DNA of 64,000 nucleotides from Hydractinia symbiolongicarpus (lineage: Eukaryota; Cnidaria; Hydrozoa; Anthoathecata; Hydractiniidae): NCBI RefSeq assembly GCF_029227915.1, contig NC_079880.1, positions 5,892,001 to 5,956,000 of the forward strand, in the 5' to 3' direction. Below, piece after piece: positions 11,476-23,121 of the stretch (within the stretch, counting starts at the first letter, position 1; the number at the start of each line of letters is the position of its first letter). The notes under the pieces were generated by a model. That model did no database searches. It was not told the origin of the DNA and worked only from the letters and a program-made list of their open reading frames with translations. The position numbers and the translations under genes were made by a program.

Positions 11476-14400
11476 GAAAACTACAAGTCTCATGCGTTTT
11501 AGTGGTGAAAATTAATTTAAAATATCGTTTGGGAAATGAGTTTACTCCCTGGGTACTTTCTTTGTATACTTTTGACTATACGGGCCGAGTCCGGGATTTA
11601 CGGGAAGTCGCGGGTTTTCGTTTGCCGGCAATTAAACTTCTTTTATTCAGTGTCTCATCAAAAATGAAAACATTTTTAAAAACTACAAGTCTCATGGGCT
11701 TTAGTGGTGAAATAATGATTTAAAAAATCGTTCGGGAAATGAGTTTACTCCCTGGGTACTTTCTTTGTATACTTTTGACTATACGGGCTGAGTCCGGGAT
11801 TTACGGGAAGTCGCGGGTTTTCGTTTGCCGGCGATTAAACTTCTTTTATTCAGCGTCTCATCAAAAATGAAAATATCTTTAAATACTACAAGTGTCATGG
11901 GCTTTAGTGGTGAAATAATAATTTAAAAAATCGTTCTGGAAATGAGTTTACTCCCTGGGTACTTTCTTTGTATACATTCGACTATACGGGCCAAGCCCGG
12001 GATTTACGGGAAATCGCGGGTTTTCGTTTGCCGGCGATTAAACCTCTTTCATTAAGCGTCTCATCAAAAATGAAAATATCTTTAAATACTACAAGTCTCA
12101 TGGGCTTTAGTGGTGAAATAATAGTTTAAAAAATCGTTTGGGAAATGAGTTTACACCCTGGGTACTTTCTTTGTATACTTTTGACTATACGGGCCAACTC
12201 GGGATTTACTGGAAATCGCAGGTTTTCGTTTGCCGGCGATTAAACTTCTTTTATTCAGCGTCTCATCAAAAATGAAAACATTTTTGAAAACTACAAGTCT
12301 CATGCGTTTTAGTGTTGAAAAAATAAATTAAAAAATCGTTCTGGAAATGAGTTTACTCACAGGGTACTTTCTTTGTATGCATTCGACTATACGGGCCAAG
12401 CCCGGGATTTACAGGAAATCGCGGGTTTTCGTTTGCCGGCGAATAAAACTATTTCATTAAGCGTCTCATCAAAAATGAAAACATTTTTGAAAACTAAAAG
12501 TCTCATGCGTTTTAGTGGTGAAAAAAAAATTTAAAAAATCGTTCGGGATATGAGTTTACTCCCTGGGTACTTTCTTTGTATACTTATCACTATACGGGCC
12601 GAGTACGGGATTTACGGGAAGTCGCGGGTTTTCGTTTGCCGGCGATTAAACTTCTTTTATTCAGCGTCTCATCAAAAATGAAAATATTTTTGAAAACTGC
12701 AAGTCTCATGCGCTTTAGTGGTGAAAATTAATTTAAAATATCGGAAATGAGTTTACTCACAGGGTACTTTCTTTGTATACATTCGACTATACGGGCCAAG
12801 CCCGGGATTTACGGGAAATCGCGGGTTTTCGTTTGCCGGCGATTAAACCTCTTTCATTAAGCGTCTCATCAAAAATGAAAACATTTTCGAAAACTACAAG
12901 TCTCATGCGTTTTAGTGGTGAAAATTAATTTAAAATATCGTTTGGGAAATTAGTTCACTCCCTGGGTACTTTCTTTGTATACTTTTGACTCTACGGGCCG
13001 AGTCCGGGATTTACGGGAAGACGCGGGTTTTCGTTTGCCGGCAATTAAACTTCTTTTATTCAGCGTCTCATCAAAAATGAAAACATTTTTAAAAACTACA
13101 AGTCTCATGCGTTTTAGTGGTGGAAAAATAATTTAAAAAATCGTACGGGAAATGAGTTTACTCACAGGGTACTTTCTTTGTATGCATTCGACTATACGGG
13201 CCAAGCCCGGGATTTACAGGAAATCGCGGGTTTTCGTTTGCCGGCGAATAAACCTCTTTCATTAAGCGTCTCATCAAAAATGAAAACATTTTTGGAAACT
13301 ACAAGTCTCATGCGTTTTAGTGGTGAAAAAAAAATTTAAAAAATCGTTCGGGATATGAGTTATCTCCCTGGGTACTTTCTTTGTATACTTTTGACTATAC
13401 GGGCCGAGTCCGGGATTTACGGGAAGACGCGGGTTTTCGTTTGCCGGCAATTAAACTTCTTTCATTCAGCGTCTCATCAAAAATAAAAACATTTTTAAAA
13501 ACTACAAGTCTCATGCGTTTTAGTGGTGAAAAAATAATTTAAAAAATCGTTCGGGAAATGAGTTTACTCCCTGGGTACTTTCTTTGTATACTTTTGACTA
13601 TACGGGCCGAGTCCGGGATTTACGGGAAGTCGCGGGTTTTCGTTTGCCGGCGATTAAACTTCTTTTATTCAGCGTCTCATCAAAAATGAAAATATTTTTA
13701 AATACTACAAGTCTCATGGGCTTTAGTGGTGAAATAATAATTTAATAAATCGTTTTGGAAATGAGTTTACTCACAGGGTACTTTCTTTGTATACATTCGA
13801 CTATACGGGCCAAGCCCGGGATTTACAGGAAATCGCGGGTTTTCGTTTGCCGGCGAATAAACCTCTTTCATTAAGCGTCTCATCAAAAATGAAAACATTT
13901 TTGAAAACTACAAGTCTCATGCGTTTTAGTGGTGAAAAAAAAATTTAAAAAATCGTTCGGGAAATGAGTTTACTCACAGGGTACTTTCTTTGTATGCATT
14001 CGACTATACGGGCCAAGCCCGGGATTTACAGGAAATCGCGGGTTTTCGTTTGCCGGCGAATAAACCTCTTTCATTAAGCGTCTCATCAAAAATGAAAACA
14101 TTTTTGAAAACTACAAGTCTCATGCGTTTTAGTGGTGAAAAAAAAATTTAAAAAATCGTTCGGGATATGAGTTAACTCCCTGGGTACTTTCTTTGTATAC
14201 TTTTGACTATACGGGCCGAGTCCGGGATTTACGGGAAGACGCGGGTTTTCGTTTGCCGGCAATTAAACTTCTTTCATTCAGCGTCTCATCAAAAATAAAA
14301 ACATTTTTAAAAACTACAAGTCTCATGCGTTTTAGTGGTGAAAAAATAATTTAAAAAATCGTTCGGGAAATGAGTTTACTCCCTGGGTACTTTCTTTGTA

Positions 14401-14917
14401 TACTTTTGACTATACGGGCCGAGTCCGGGATTTACGGGAAGTCGCGGGTTTTCGTTTGCCGGCGATTAAACTTCTTTTATTCAGCGTCTCATCAAAAATG
14501 AAAATATTTTTAAATACTACAAGTCTCATGGGCTTTAGTGGTGAAATAATAATTTAATAAATCGTTTTGGAAATGAGTTTACTCACAGGGTACTTTCTTT
14601 GTATACATTCGACTATACGGGCCAAGCCCGGGATTTACGGGAAATCGCGGGTTTTCGTTTGCCGGCGATTAAACCACTTTTATTAAGCGTCTCATCAAAA
14701 ATGAAAACATTTCTGAAAACTACAAGTCTCATGCGTTTTAGTGGTGAAAAAATAATTTAAAAATTCGTTCGGGAAATGAGTTTACTCAGAGGGTACTTTC
14801 TTTGTATACATTCGACTATACGGGCCAAGCCCGGGATTTACGGGAAATCGCGGGTTTTCGATTGCCGGCGATTAAACAACTTTCATTAAGCGTCTCATCA
14901 AAAATGAAAACATTTCT
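11476..14917. repeat. 17-mer tandem duplication, copy 1 (3442 bp)
   Basis: Matches 14918-18359 at a constant offset of 3442 bp. Shared rare markers were checked through the block: TATCGGAAATG (12739/16181), TTAGTTCACTCC (12950/16392), TCGTACGGG (13141/16583), GAGTTATCTCC (13359/16801), GAGTTAACTCC (14169/17611) and ACTCAGAGGG (14784/18226). Differences noticed are AAAAGTCTC/ACAAGTCTC near 12497, GAGTACGGG/GAGAACGGG near 12600, GGTGGAAAA/GGTGAAAAA near 13120 and TTGGAAACT/TTGAAAACT near 13294. Identity is therefore about 99.9%. Confidence 0.92.
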
Positions 14918-17900
14918 GAAAACTACAAGTCTCATGCGTTTTAGTGGTGAAAATTAATTTAAAATATCGTTTGGGAAATGAGTTTACTCCCTGGGTACTT
15001 TCTTTGTATACTTTTGACTATACGGGCCGAGTCCGGGATTTACGGGAAGTCGCGGGTTTTCGTTTGCCGGCAATTAAACTTCTTTTATTCAGTGTCTCAT
15101 CAAAAATGAAAACATTTTTAAAAACTACAAGTCTCATGGGCTTTAGTGGTGAAATAATGATTTAAAAAATCGTTCGGGAAATGAGTTTACTCCCTGGGTA
15201 CTTTCTTTGTATACTTTTGACTATACGGGCTGAGTCCGGGATTTACGGGAAGTCGCGGGTTTTCGTTTGCCGGCGATTAAACTTCTTTTATTCAGCGTCT
15301 CATCAAAAATGAAAATATCTTTAAATACTACAAGTGTCATGGGCTTTAGTGGTGAAATAATAATTTAAAAAATCGTTCTGGAAATGAGTTTACTCCCTGG
15401 GTACTTTCTTTGTATACATTCGACTATACGGGCCAAGCCCGGGATTTACGGGAAATCGCGGGTTTTCGTTTGCCGGCGATTAAACCTCTTTCATTAAGCG
15501 TCTCATCAAAAATGAAAATATCTTTAAATACTACAAGTCTCATGGGCTTTAGTGGTGAAATAATAGTTTAAAAAATCGTTTGGGAAATGAGTTTACACCC
15601 TGGGTACTTTCTTTGTATACTTTTGACTATACGGGCCAACTCGGGATTTACTGGAAATCGCAGGTTTTCGTTTGCCGGCGATTAAACTTCTTTTATTCAG
15701 CGTCTCATCAAAAATGAAAACATTTTTGAAAACTACAAGTCTCATGCGTTTTAGTGTTGAAAAAATAAATTAAAAAATCGTTCTGGAAATGAGTTTACTC
15801 ACAGGGTACTTTCTTTGTATGCATTCGACTATACGGGCCAAGCCCGGGATTTACAGGAAATCGCGGGTTTTCGTTTGCCGGCGAATAAAACTATTTCATT
15901 AAGCGTCTCATCAAAAATGAAAACATTTTTGAAAACTACAAGTCTCATGCGTTTTAGTGGTGAAAAAAAAATTTAAAAAATCGTTCGGGATATGAGTTTA
16001 CTCCCTGGGTACTTTCTTTGTATACTTATCACTATACGGGCCGAGAACGGGATTTACGGGAAGTCGCGGGTTTTCGTTTGCCGGCGATTAAACTTCTTTT
16101 ATTCAGCGTCTCATCAAAAATGAAAATATTTTTGAAAACTGCAAGTCTCATGCGCTTTAGTGGTGAAAATTAATTTAAAATATCGGAAATGAGTTTACTC
16201 ACAGGGTACTTTCTTTGTATACATTCGACTATACGGGCCAAGCCCGGGATTTACGGGAAATCGCGGGTTTTCGTTTGCCGGCGATTAAACCTCTTTCATT
16301 AAGCGTCTCATCAAAAATGAAAACATTTTCGAAAACTACAAGTCTCATGCGTTTTAGTGGTGAAAATTAATTTAAAATATCGTTTGGGAAATTAGTTCAC
16401 TCCCTGGGTACTTTCTTTGTATACTTTTGACTCTACGGGCCGAGTCCGGGATTTACGGGAAGACGCGGGTTTTCGTTTGCCGGCAATTAAACTTCTTTTA
16501 TTCAGCGTCTCATCAAAAATGAAAACATTTTTAAAAACTACAAGTCTCATGCGTTTTAGTGGTGAAAAAATAATTTAAAAAATCGTACGGGAAATGAGTT
16601 TACTCACAGGGTACTTTCTTTGTATGCATTCGACTATACGGGCCAAGCCCGGGATTTACAGGAAATCGCGGGTTTTCGTTTGCCGGCGAATAAACCTCTT
16701 TCATTAAGCGTCTCATCAAAAATGAAAACATTTTTGAAAACTACAAGTCTCATGCGTTTTAGTGGTGAAAAAAAAATTTAAAAAATCGTTCGGGATATGA
16801 GTTATCTCCCTGGGTACTTTCTTTGTATACTTTTGACTATACGGGCCGAGTCCGGGATTTACGGGAAGACGCGGGTTTTCGTTTGCCGGCAATTAAACTT
16901 CTTTCATTCAGCGTCTCATCAAAAATAAAAACATTTTTAAAAACTACAAGTCTCATGCGTTTTAGTGGTGAAAAAATAATTTAAAAAATCGTTCGGGAAA
17001 TGAGTTTACTCCCTGGGTACTTTCTTTGTATACTTTTGACTATACGGGCCGAGTCCGGGATTTACGGGAAGTCGCGGGTTTTCGTTTGCCGGCGATTAAA
17101 CTTCTTTTATTCAGCGTCTCATCAAAAATGAAAATATTTTTAAATACTACAAGTCTCATGGGCTTTAGTGGTGAAATAATAATTTAATAAATCGTTTTGG
17201 AAATGAGTTTACTCACAGGGTACTTTCTTTGTATACATTCGACTATACGGGCCAAGCCCGGGATTTACAGGAAATCGCGGGTTTTCGTTTGCCGGCGAAT
17301 AAACCTCTTTCATTAAGCGTCTCATCAAAAATGAAAACATTTTTGAAAACTACAAGTCTCATGCGTTTTAGTGGTGAAAAAAAAATTTAAAAAATCGTTC
17401 GGGAAATGAGTTTACTCACAGGGTACTTTCTTTGTATGCATTCGACTATACGGGCCAAGCCCGGGATTTACAGGAAATCGCGGGTTTTCGTTTGCCGGCG
17501 AATAAACCTCTTTCATTAAGCGTCTCATCAAAAATGAAAACATTTTTGAAAACTACAAGTCTCATGCGTTTTAGTGGTGAAAAAAAAATTTAAAAAATCG
17601 TTCGGGATATGAGTTAACTCCCTGGGTACTTTCTTTGTATACTTTTGACTATACGGGCCGAGTCCGGGATTTACGGGAAGACGCGGGTTTTCGTTTGCCG
17701 GCAATTAAACTTCTTTCATTCAGCGTCTCATCAAAAATAAAAACATTTTTAAAAACTACAAGTCTCATGCGTTTTAGTGGTGAAAAAATAATTTAAAAAA
17801 TCGTTCGGGAAATGAGTTTACTCCCTGGGTACTTTCTTTGTATACTTTTGACTATACGGGCCGAGTCCGGGATTTACGGGAAGTCGCGGGTTTTCGTTTG

Positions 17901-18359
17901 CCGGCGATTAAACTTCTTTTATTCAGCGTCTCATCAAAAATGAAAATATTTTTAAATACTACAAGTCTCATGGGCTTTAGTGGTGAAATAATAATTTAAT
18001 AAATCGTTTTGGAAATGAGTTTACTCACAGGGTACTTTCTTTGTATACATTCGACTATACGGGCCAAGCCCGGGATTTACGGGAAATCGCGGGTTTTCGT
18101 TTGCCGGCGATTAAACCACTTTTATTAAGCGTCTCATCAAAAATGAAAACATTTCTGAAAACTACAAGTCTCATGCGTTTTAGTGGTGAAAAAATAATTT
18201 AAAAATTCGTTCGGGAAATGAGTTTACTCAGAGGGTACTTTCTTTGTATACATTCGACTATACGGGCCAAGCCCGGGATTTACGGGAAATCGCGGGTTTT
18301 CGATTGCCGGCGATTAAACAACTTTCATTAAGCGTCTCATCAAAAATGAAAACATTTCT
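14918..18359. repeat. 17-mer tandem duplication, copy 2 (3442 bp)
   Basis: Directly adjacent to copy 1. Matching continues about 34 bp past the formal end, to 18393, before GAAAATTAATTT is replaced by GAAAAAAAAATTT. Its first 1413 bp are a third copy of the 7-mer at 10063-11475, so this is a nested higher-order structure. Confidence 0.92.
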
Positions 18360-18823
18360 GAAAACTACAAGTCTCATGCGTTTTAGTGGTGAAAAAAAAA
18401 TTTAAAAAATCGTTCGGGATATGAGTTTACTTCCTGGGTACTTTCTTTGTATACATTCGACTATACGGGCCAAGCCCGGGATTTACGGGAAATCGCGGGA
18501 TTTCGTTTGCCGGCGATTAAACCTCTTTTATTAAGCGTCTCATCAAAAATGAAAACATTTTTGAAAACTGCAAGTCTCATGGGCTTTAGTGGTGAAAAGA
18601 TAATTGAAAAAATCGTTTCGGAAATGAGTTTACTCACAGGGTACTTTCTTTGTATACATTCGACTATACGGGCCAAGCCCGGGATTTACGGGAAATCGCG
18701 GGTTTTCGTTTGCCGGCGACTAAACCTCTTTCATTAAGCGTCTCATCAAAAATGAAAATATTTTTGAAAACTACAAGTCTCATGCGTTTTAGTGGTGAAA
18801 ATTAATTTAAAATATCGTTTGAA
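17810..18823. repeat. 5-mer tandem duplication, copy 1 (1014 bp)
   Basis: Identity at offset 1014 bp runs from 17810/18824 to 18919/19933, longer than the offset, so the copies are adjacent. Shared markers include the AATTTAATAAATCG junction, ACTCAGAGG, TTTCGATTGCCGG and a monomer with AATTGAAAAAATCG. Differences noticed: CTTCCTGGG/CTCCCTGGG near 18430, GAGGGTACT/GAGGTTACT near 18233, CGGGATTT/CGGCATTT near 18499 and CGACTAAAC/CGATTAAAC near 18718. Confidence 0.9.
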
Positions 18824-19933
18824 AAATGAGTTTACTCCCTGGGTACTTTCTTTGTATACTTTTGACTATACGGGCCGAGTCCGGGATTTACGGGAAGTCG
18901 CGGGTTTTCGTTTGCCGGCGATTAAACTTCTTTTATTCAGCGTCTCATCAAAAATGAAAATATTTTTAAATACTACAAGTCTCATGGGCTTTAGTGGTGA
19001 AATAATAATTTAATAAATCGTTTTGGAAATGAGTTTACTCACAGGGTACTTTCTTTGTATACATTCGACTATACGGGCCAAGCCCGGGATTTACGGGAAA
19101 TCGCGGGTTTTCGTTTGCCGGCGATTAAACCACTTTTATTAAGCGTCTCATCAAAAATGAAAACATTTCTGAAAACTACAAGTCTCATGCGTTTTAGTGG
19201 TGAAAAAATAATTTAAAAATTCGTTCGGGAAATGAGTTTACTCAGAGGTTACTTTCTTTGTATACATTCGACTATACGGGCCAAGCCCGGGATTTACGGG
19301 AAATCGCGGGTTTTCGATTGCCGGCGATTAAACAACTTTCATTAAGCGTCTCATCAAAAATGAAAACATTTCTGAAAACTACAAGTCTCATGCGTTTTAG
19401 TGGTGAAAAAAAAATTTAAAAAATCGTTCGGGATATGAGTTTACTCCCTGGGTACTTTCTTTGTATACATTCGACTATACGGGCCAAGCCCGGGATTTAC
19501 GGGAAATCGCGGCATTTCGTTTGCCGGCGATTAAACCTCTTTTATTAAGCGTCTCATCAAAAATGAAAACATTTTTGAAAACTGCAAGTCTCATGGGCTT
19601 TAGTGGTGAAAAGATAATTGAAAAAATCGTTTCGGAAATGAGTTTACTCACAGGGTACTTTCTTTGTATACATTCGACTATACGGGCCAAGCCCGGGATT
19701 TACGGGAAATCGCGGGTTTTCGTTTGCCGGCGATTAAACCTCTTTCATTAAGCGTCTCATCAAAAATGAAAATATTTTTGAAAACTACAAGTCTCATGCG
19801 TTTTAGTGGTGAAAATTAATTTAAAATATCGTTTGAAAAATGAGTTTACTCCCTGGGTACTTTCTTTGTATACTTTTGACTATACGGGCCGAGTCCGGGA
19901 TTTACGGGAAGTCGCGGGTTTTCGTTTGCCGGC
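18824..19933. repeat. 5-mer tandem duplication, copy 2
   Basis: Second copy of the 1014-bp block plus about 96 bp of continued identity. It ends where GGCGATTAAAC becomes GGCAATTAAAC at 19934. From there the order of units resembles that after 14944 at offset 4862 bp. Confidence 0.9.
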
Positions 19934-21499
19934 AATTAAACTTCTTTTATTCAGTGTCTCATCAAAAATGAAAACATTTTTAAAAACTACAAGTCTCATG
20001 GGCTTTAGTGGTGAAATAATGATTTAAAAAATCGTTCGGGAAATGAGTTTACTCCCTGGGTACTTTCTTTGTATACTTTTGACTATACGGGCTGAGTCCG
20101 GGATTTACGGGAAGTCGCGGGTTTTCGTTTGCCGGCGATTAAATTTCTTTTATTCAGCGTCTCATCAAAAATGAAAATATCTTTAAATACTACAAGTGTC
20201 ATGGGCTTTAGTGGTGAAATAATAATTTAAAAAATCGTTCTGGAAATGAGTTTACTCCCTGGGTACTTTCTTTGTATACATTCGACTATACGGGCCAAGC
20301 CCGGGATTTACGGGAAATCGCGGGTTTTCGTTTGCCGGCGATTAAACCTCTTTCATTAAGCGTCTCATCAAAAATGAAAATATCTTTAAATACTACAAGT
20401 CTCATGGGCTTTAGTGGTGAAATAATAGTTTAAAAAATCGTTTGGGAAATGAGTTTACACCCTGGGTACTTTCTTTGTATACTTTTGACTATACGGGCCA
20501 ACTCGGGATTTACTGGAAATCGCAGGTTTTCGTTTGCCGGCGATTAAACTTCTTTTATTCAGCGTCTCATCAAAAATGAAAACATTTTTGAAAACTACAA
20601 GTCTCATGCGTTTTAGTGTTGAAAAAATAAATTAAAAAATCGTTCTGGAAATGAGTTTACTCACAGGGTACTTTCTTTGTATGCATTCGACTATACGGGC
20701 CAAGCCCGGGATTTACAGGAAATCGCGGGTTTTCGTTTGCCGGCGAATAAAACTCTTTCATTAAGCGTCTCATCAAAAATGAAAACATTTTTAAAAACTA
20801 CAAGTCTCGTGCGTTTTAGTGGTGAAAAAAAAATTTAAAAAATCGTTCGGGATATGAGTTTACTCCCTGGGTACTTTCTTTGTATACTTTTCACTATACG
20901 GGCCGAGTACGGGATTTACGGGAAGTCGCGGGTTTTCGTTTGCCGGCGATTAAACTTCTTTTATTCAGCGTCTCATCAAAAATGAAAATATTTTTGAAAA
21001 CTGCAAGTCTCATGCGCTTTAGTGGTGAAAATTAATTTAAATTATCGTTTGGGAAATGAGTTTACTCACAGGGTACTTTCTTTGTATACATTCGACTATA
21101 CGGGCCAAGCCCGGGATTTACGGGAAATCGCGGGTTTTCGTTTGCCGGCGATTAAACCTCTTTCATTAAGCGTCTCATCAAAAATGAAAACATTTTCGAA
21201 AACTACAAGTCTCATGCGTTTTAGTGGTGAAAAGATAATTGAAAAAATCGTTTTGGAAATGAGTTTACTCACAGGGTACTTTCTTTGTATACATACGACT
21301 ATACGGGCCAAGCCCGGGATTTACGGGAAATCGCGGGTTTTCGTTTGCCGGCGATTAAACTTCTTTTATTCAGCGTCTCATCAAAAATGAAAATATTTTT
21401 GAAAACTACAAGTCTCATGCGTTTTAGTGTTGAAAAAATAAATTAAAAAATCGTTCTGGAAATGAGTTTACTCACAGGGTACTTTCTTTGTATGCATTC
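19878..21499. repeat. 8-mer tandem duplication, copy 1 (1622 bp)
   Basis: Matches 21500-23121 at offset 1622 bp. Only three substitutions were noticed: T20144/C21766, T20456/G22078 and T21254/C22876. The rare CTCGTGCG marker at 20807 recurs at 22429. The last unit of this copy has an alpha-type left part (GTATGCATTCGAC) and the next base pairs begin the beta-type start of copy 2. Confidence 0.92.
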
Positions 21500-21560
21500 G
21501 ACTATACGGGCCGAGTCCGGGATTTACGGGAAGTCGCGGGTTTTCGTTTGCCGGCAATTA
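21475..21560. repeat. Chimeric alpha/beta monomer at a duplication junction
   Basis: Elsewhere GCATTCGACTATACGGGCC is followed by AAGCCC. Here it is followed by GAGTCCGGG and GAAGTCGCGGG, the beta type. The switch lies within GACTATACGGGCC (21500-21512), which both classes share. It coincides with the border between the two 1622-bp copies. I infer an unequal crossover between an alpha and a beta unit, paired in register. Confidence 0.85.
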
Positions 21561-23121
21561 AACTTCTTTTATTCAGTGTCTCATCAAAAATGAAAACATT
21601 TTTAAAAACTACAAGTCTCATGGGCTTTAGTGGTGAAATAATGATTTAAAAAATCGTTCGGGAAATGAGTTTACTCCCTGGGTACTTTCTTTGTATACTT
21701 TTGACTATACGGGCTGAGTCCGGGATTTACGGGAAGTCGCGGGTTTTCGTTTGCCGGCGATTAAACTTCTTTTATTCAGCGTCTCATCAAAAATGAAAAT
21801 ATCTTTAAATACTACAAGTGTCATGGGCTTTAGTGGTGAAATAATAATTTAAAAAATCGTTCTGGAAATGAGTTTACTCCCTGGGTACTTTCTTTGTATA
21901 CATTCGACTATACGGGCCAAGCCCGGGATTTACGGGAAATCGCGGGTTTTCGTTTGCCGGCGATTAAACCTCTTTCATTAAGCGTCTCATCAAAAATGAA
22001 AATATCTTTAAATACTACAAGTCTCATGGGCTTTAGTGGTGAAATAATAGTTTAAAAAATCGTTTGGGAAATGAGTTGACACCCTGGGTACTTTCTTTGT
22101 ATACTTTTGACTATACGGGCCAACTCGGGATTTACTGGAAATCGCAGGTTTTCGTTTGCCGGCGATTAAACTTCTTTTATTCAGCGTCTCATCAAAAATG
22201 AAAACATTTTTGAAAACTACAAGTCTCATGCGTTTTAGTGTTGAAAAAATAAATTAAAAAATCGTTCTGGAAATGAGTTTACTCACAGGGTACTTTCTTT
22301 GTATGCATTCGACTATACGGGCCAAGCCCGGGATTTACAGGAAATCGCGGGTTTTCGTTTGCCGGCGAATAAAACTCTTTCATTAAGCGTCTCATCAAAA
22401 ATGAAAACATTTTTAAAAACTACAAGTCTCGTGCGTTTTAGTGGTGAAAAAAAAATTTAAAAAATCGTTCGGGATATGAGTTTACTCCCTGGGTACTTTC
22501 TTTGTATACTTTTCACTATACGGGCCGAGTACGGGATTTACGGGAAGTCGCGGGTTTTCGTTTGCCGGCGATTAAACTTCTTTTATTCAGCGTCTCATCA
22601 AAAATGAAAATATTTTTGAAAACTGCAAGTCTCATGCGCTTTAGTGGTGAAAATTAATTTAAATTATCGTTTGGGAAATGAGTTTACTCACAGGGTACTT
22701 TCTTTGTATACATTCGACTATACGGGCCAAGCCCGGGATTTACGGGAAATCGCGGGTTTTCGTTTGCCGGCGATTAAACCTCTTTCATTAAGCGTCTCAT
22801 CAAAAATGAAAACATTTTCGAAAACTACAAGTCTCATGCGTTTTAGTGGTGAAAAGATAATTGAAAAAATCGTTTCGGAAATGAGTTTACTCACAGGGTA
22901 CTTTCTTTGTATACATACGACTATACGGGCCAAGCCCGGGATTTACGGGAAATCGCGGGTTTTCGTTTGCCGGCGATTAAACTTCTTTTATTCAGCGTCT
23001 CATCAAAAATGAAAATATTTTTGAAAACTACAAGTCTCATGCGTTTTAGTGTTGAAAAAATAAATTAAAAAATCGTTCTGGAAATGAGTTTACTCACAGG
23101 GTACTTTCTTTGTATGCATTC
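21500..23121. repeat. 8-mer tandem duplication, copy 2 (1622 bp)
   Basis: Exactly adjacent to copy 1. After 23121 matching continues only through GACTATACGGGCC and stops at 23135 (A against G at 21513). A single breakpoint in that conserved segment explains the duplication. Both copies contain a monomer with the TAA-to-GAA change near 21241 and 22863. Confidence 0.92.
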
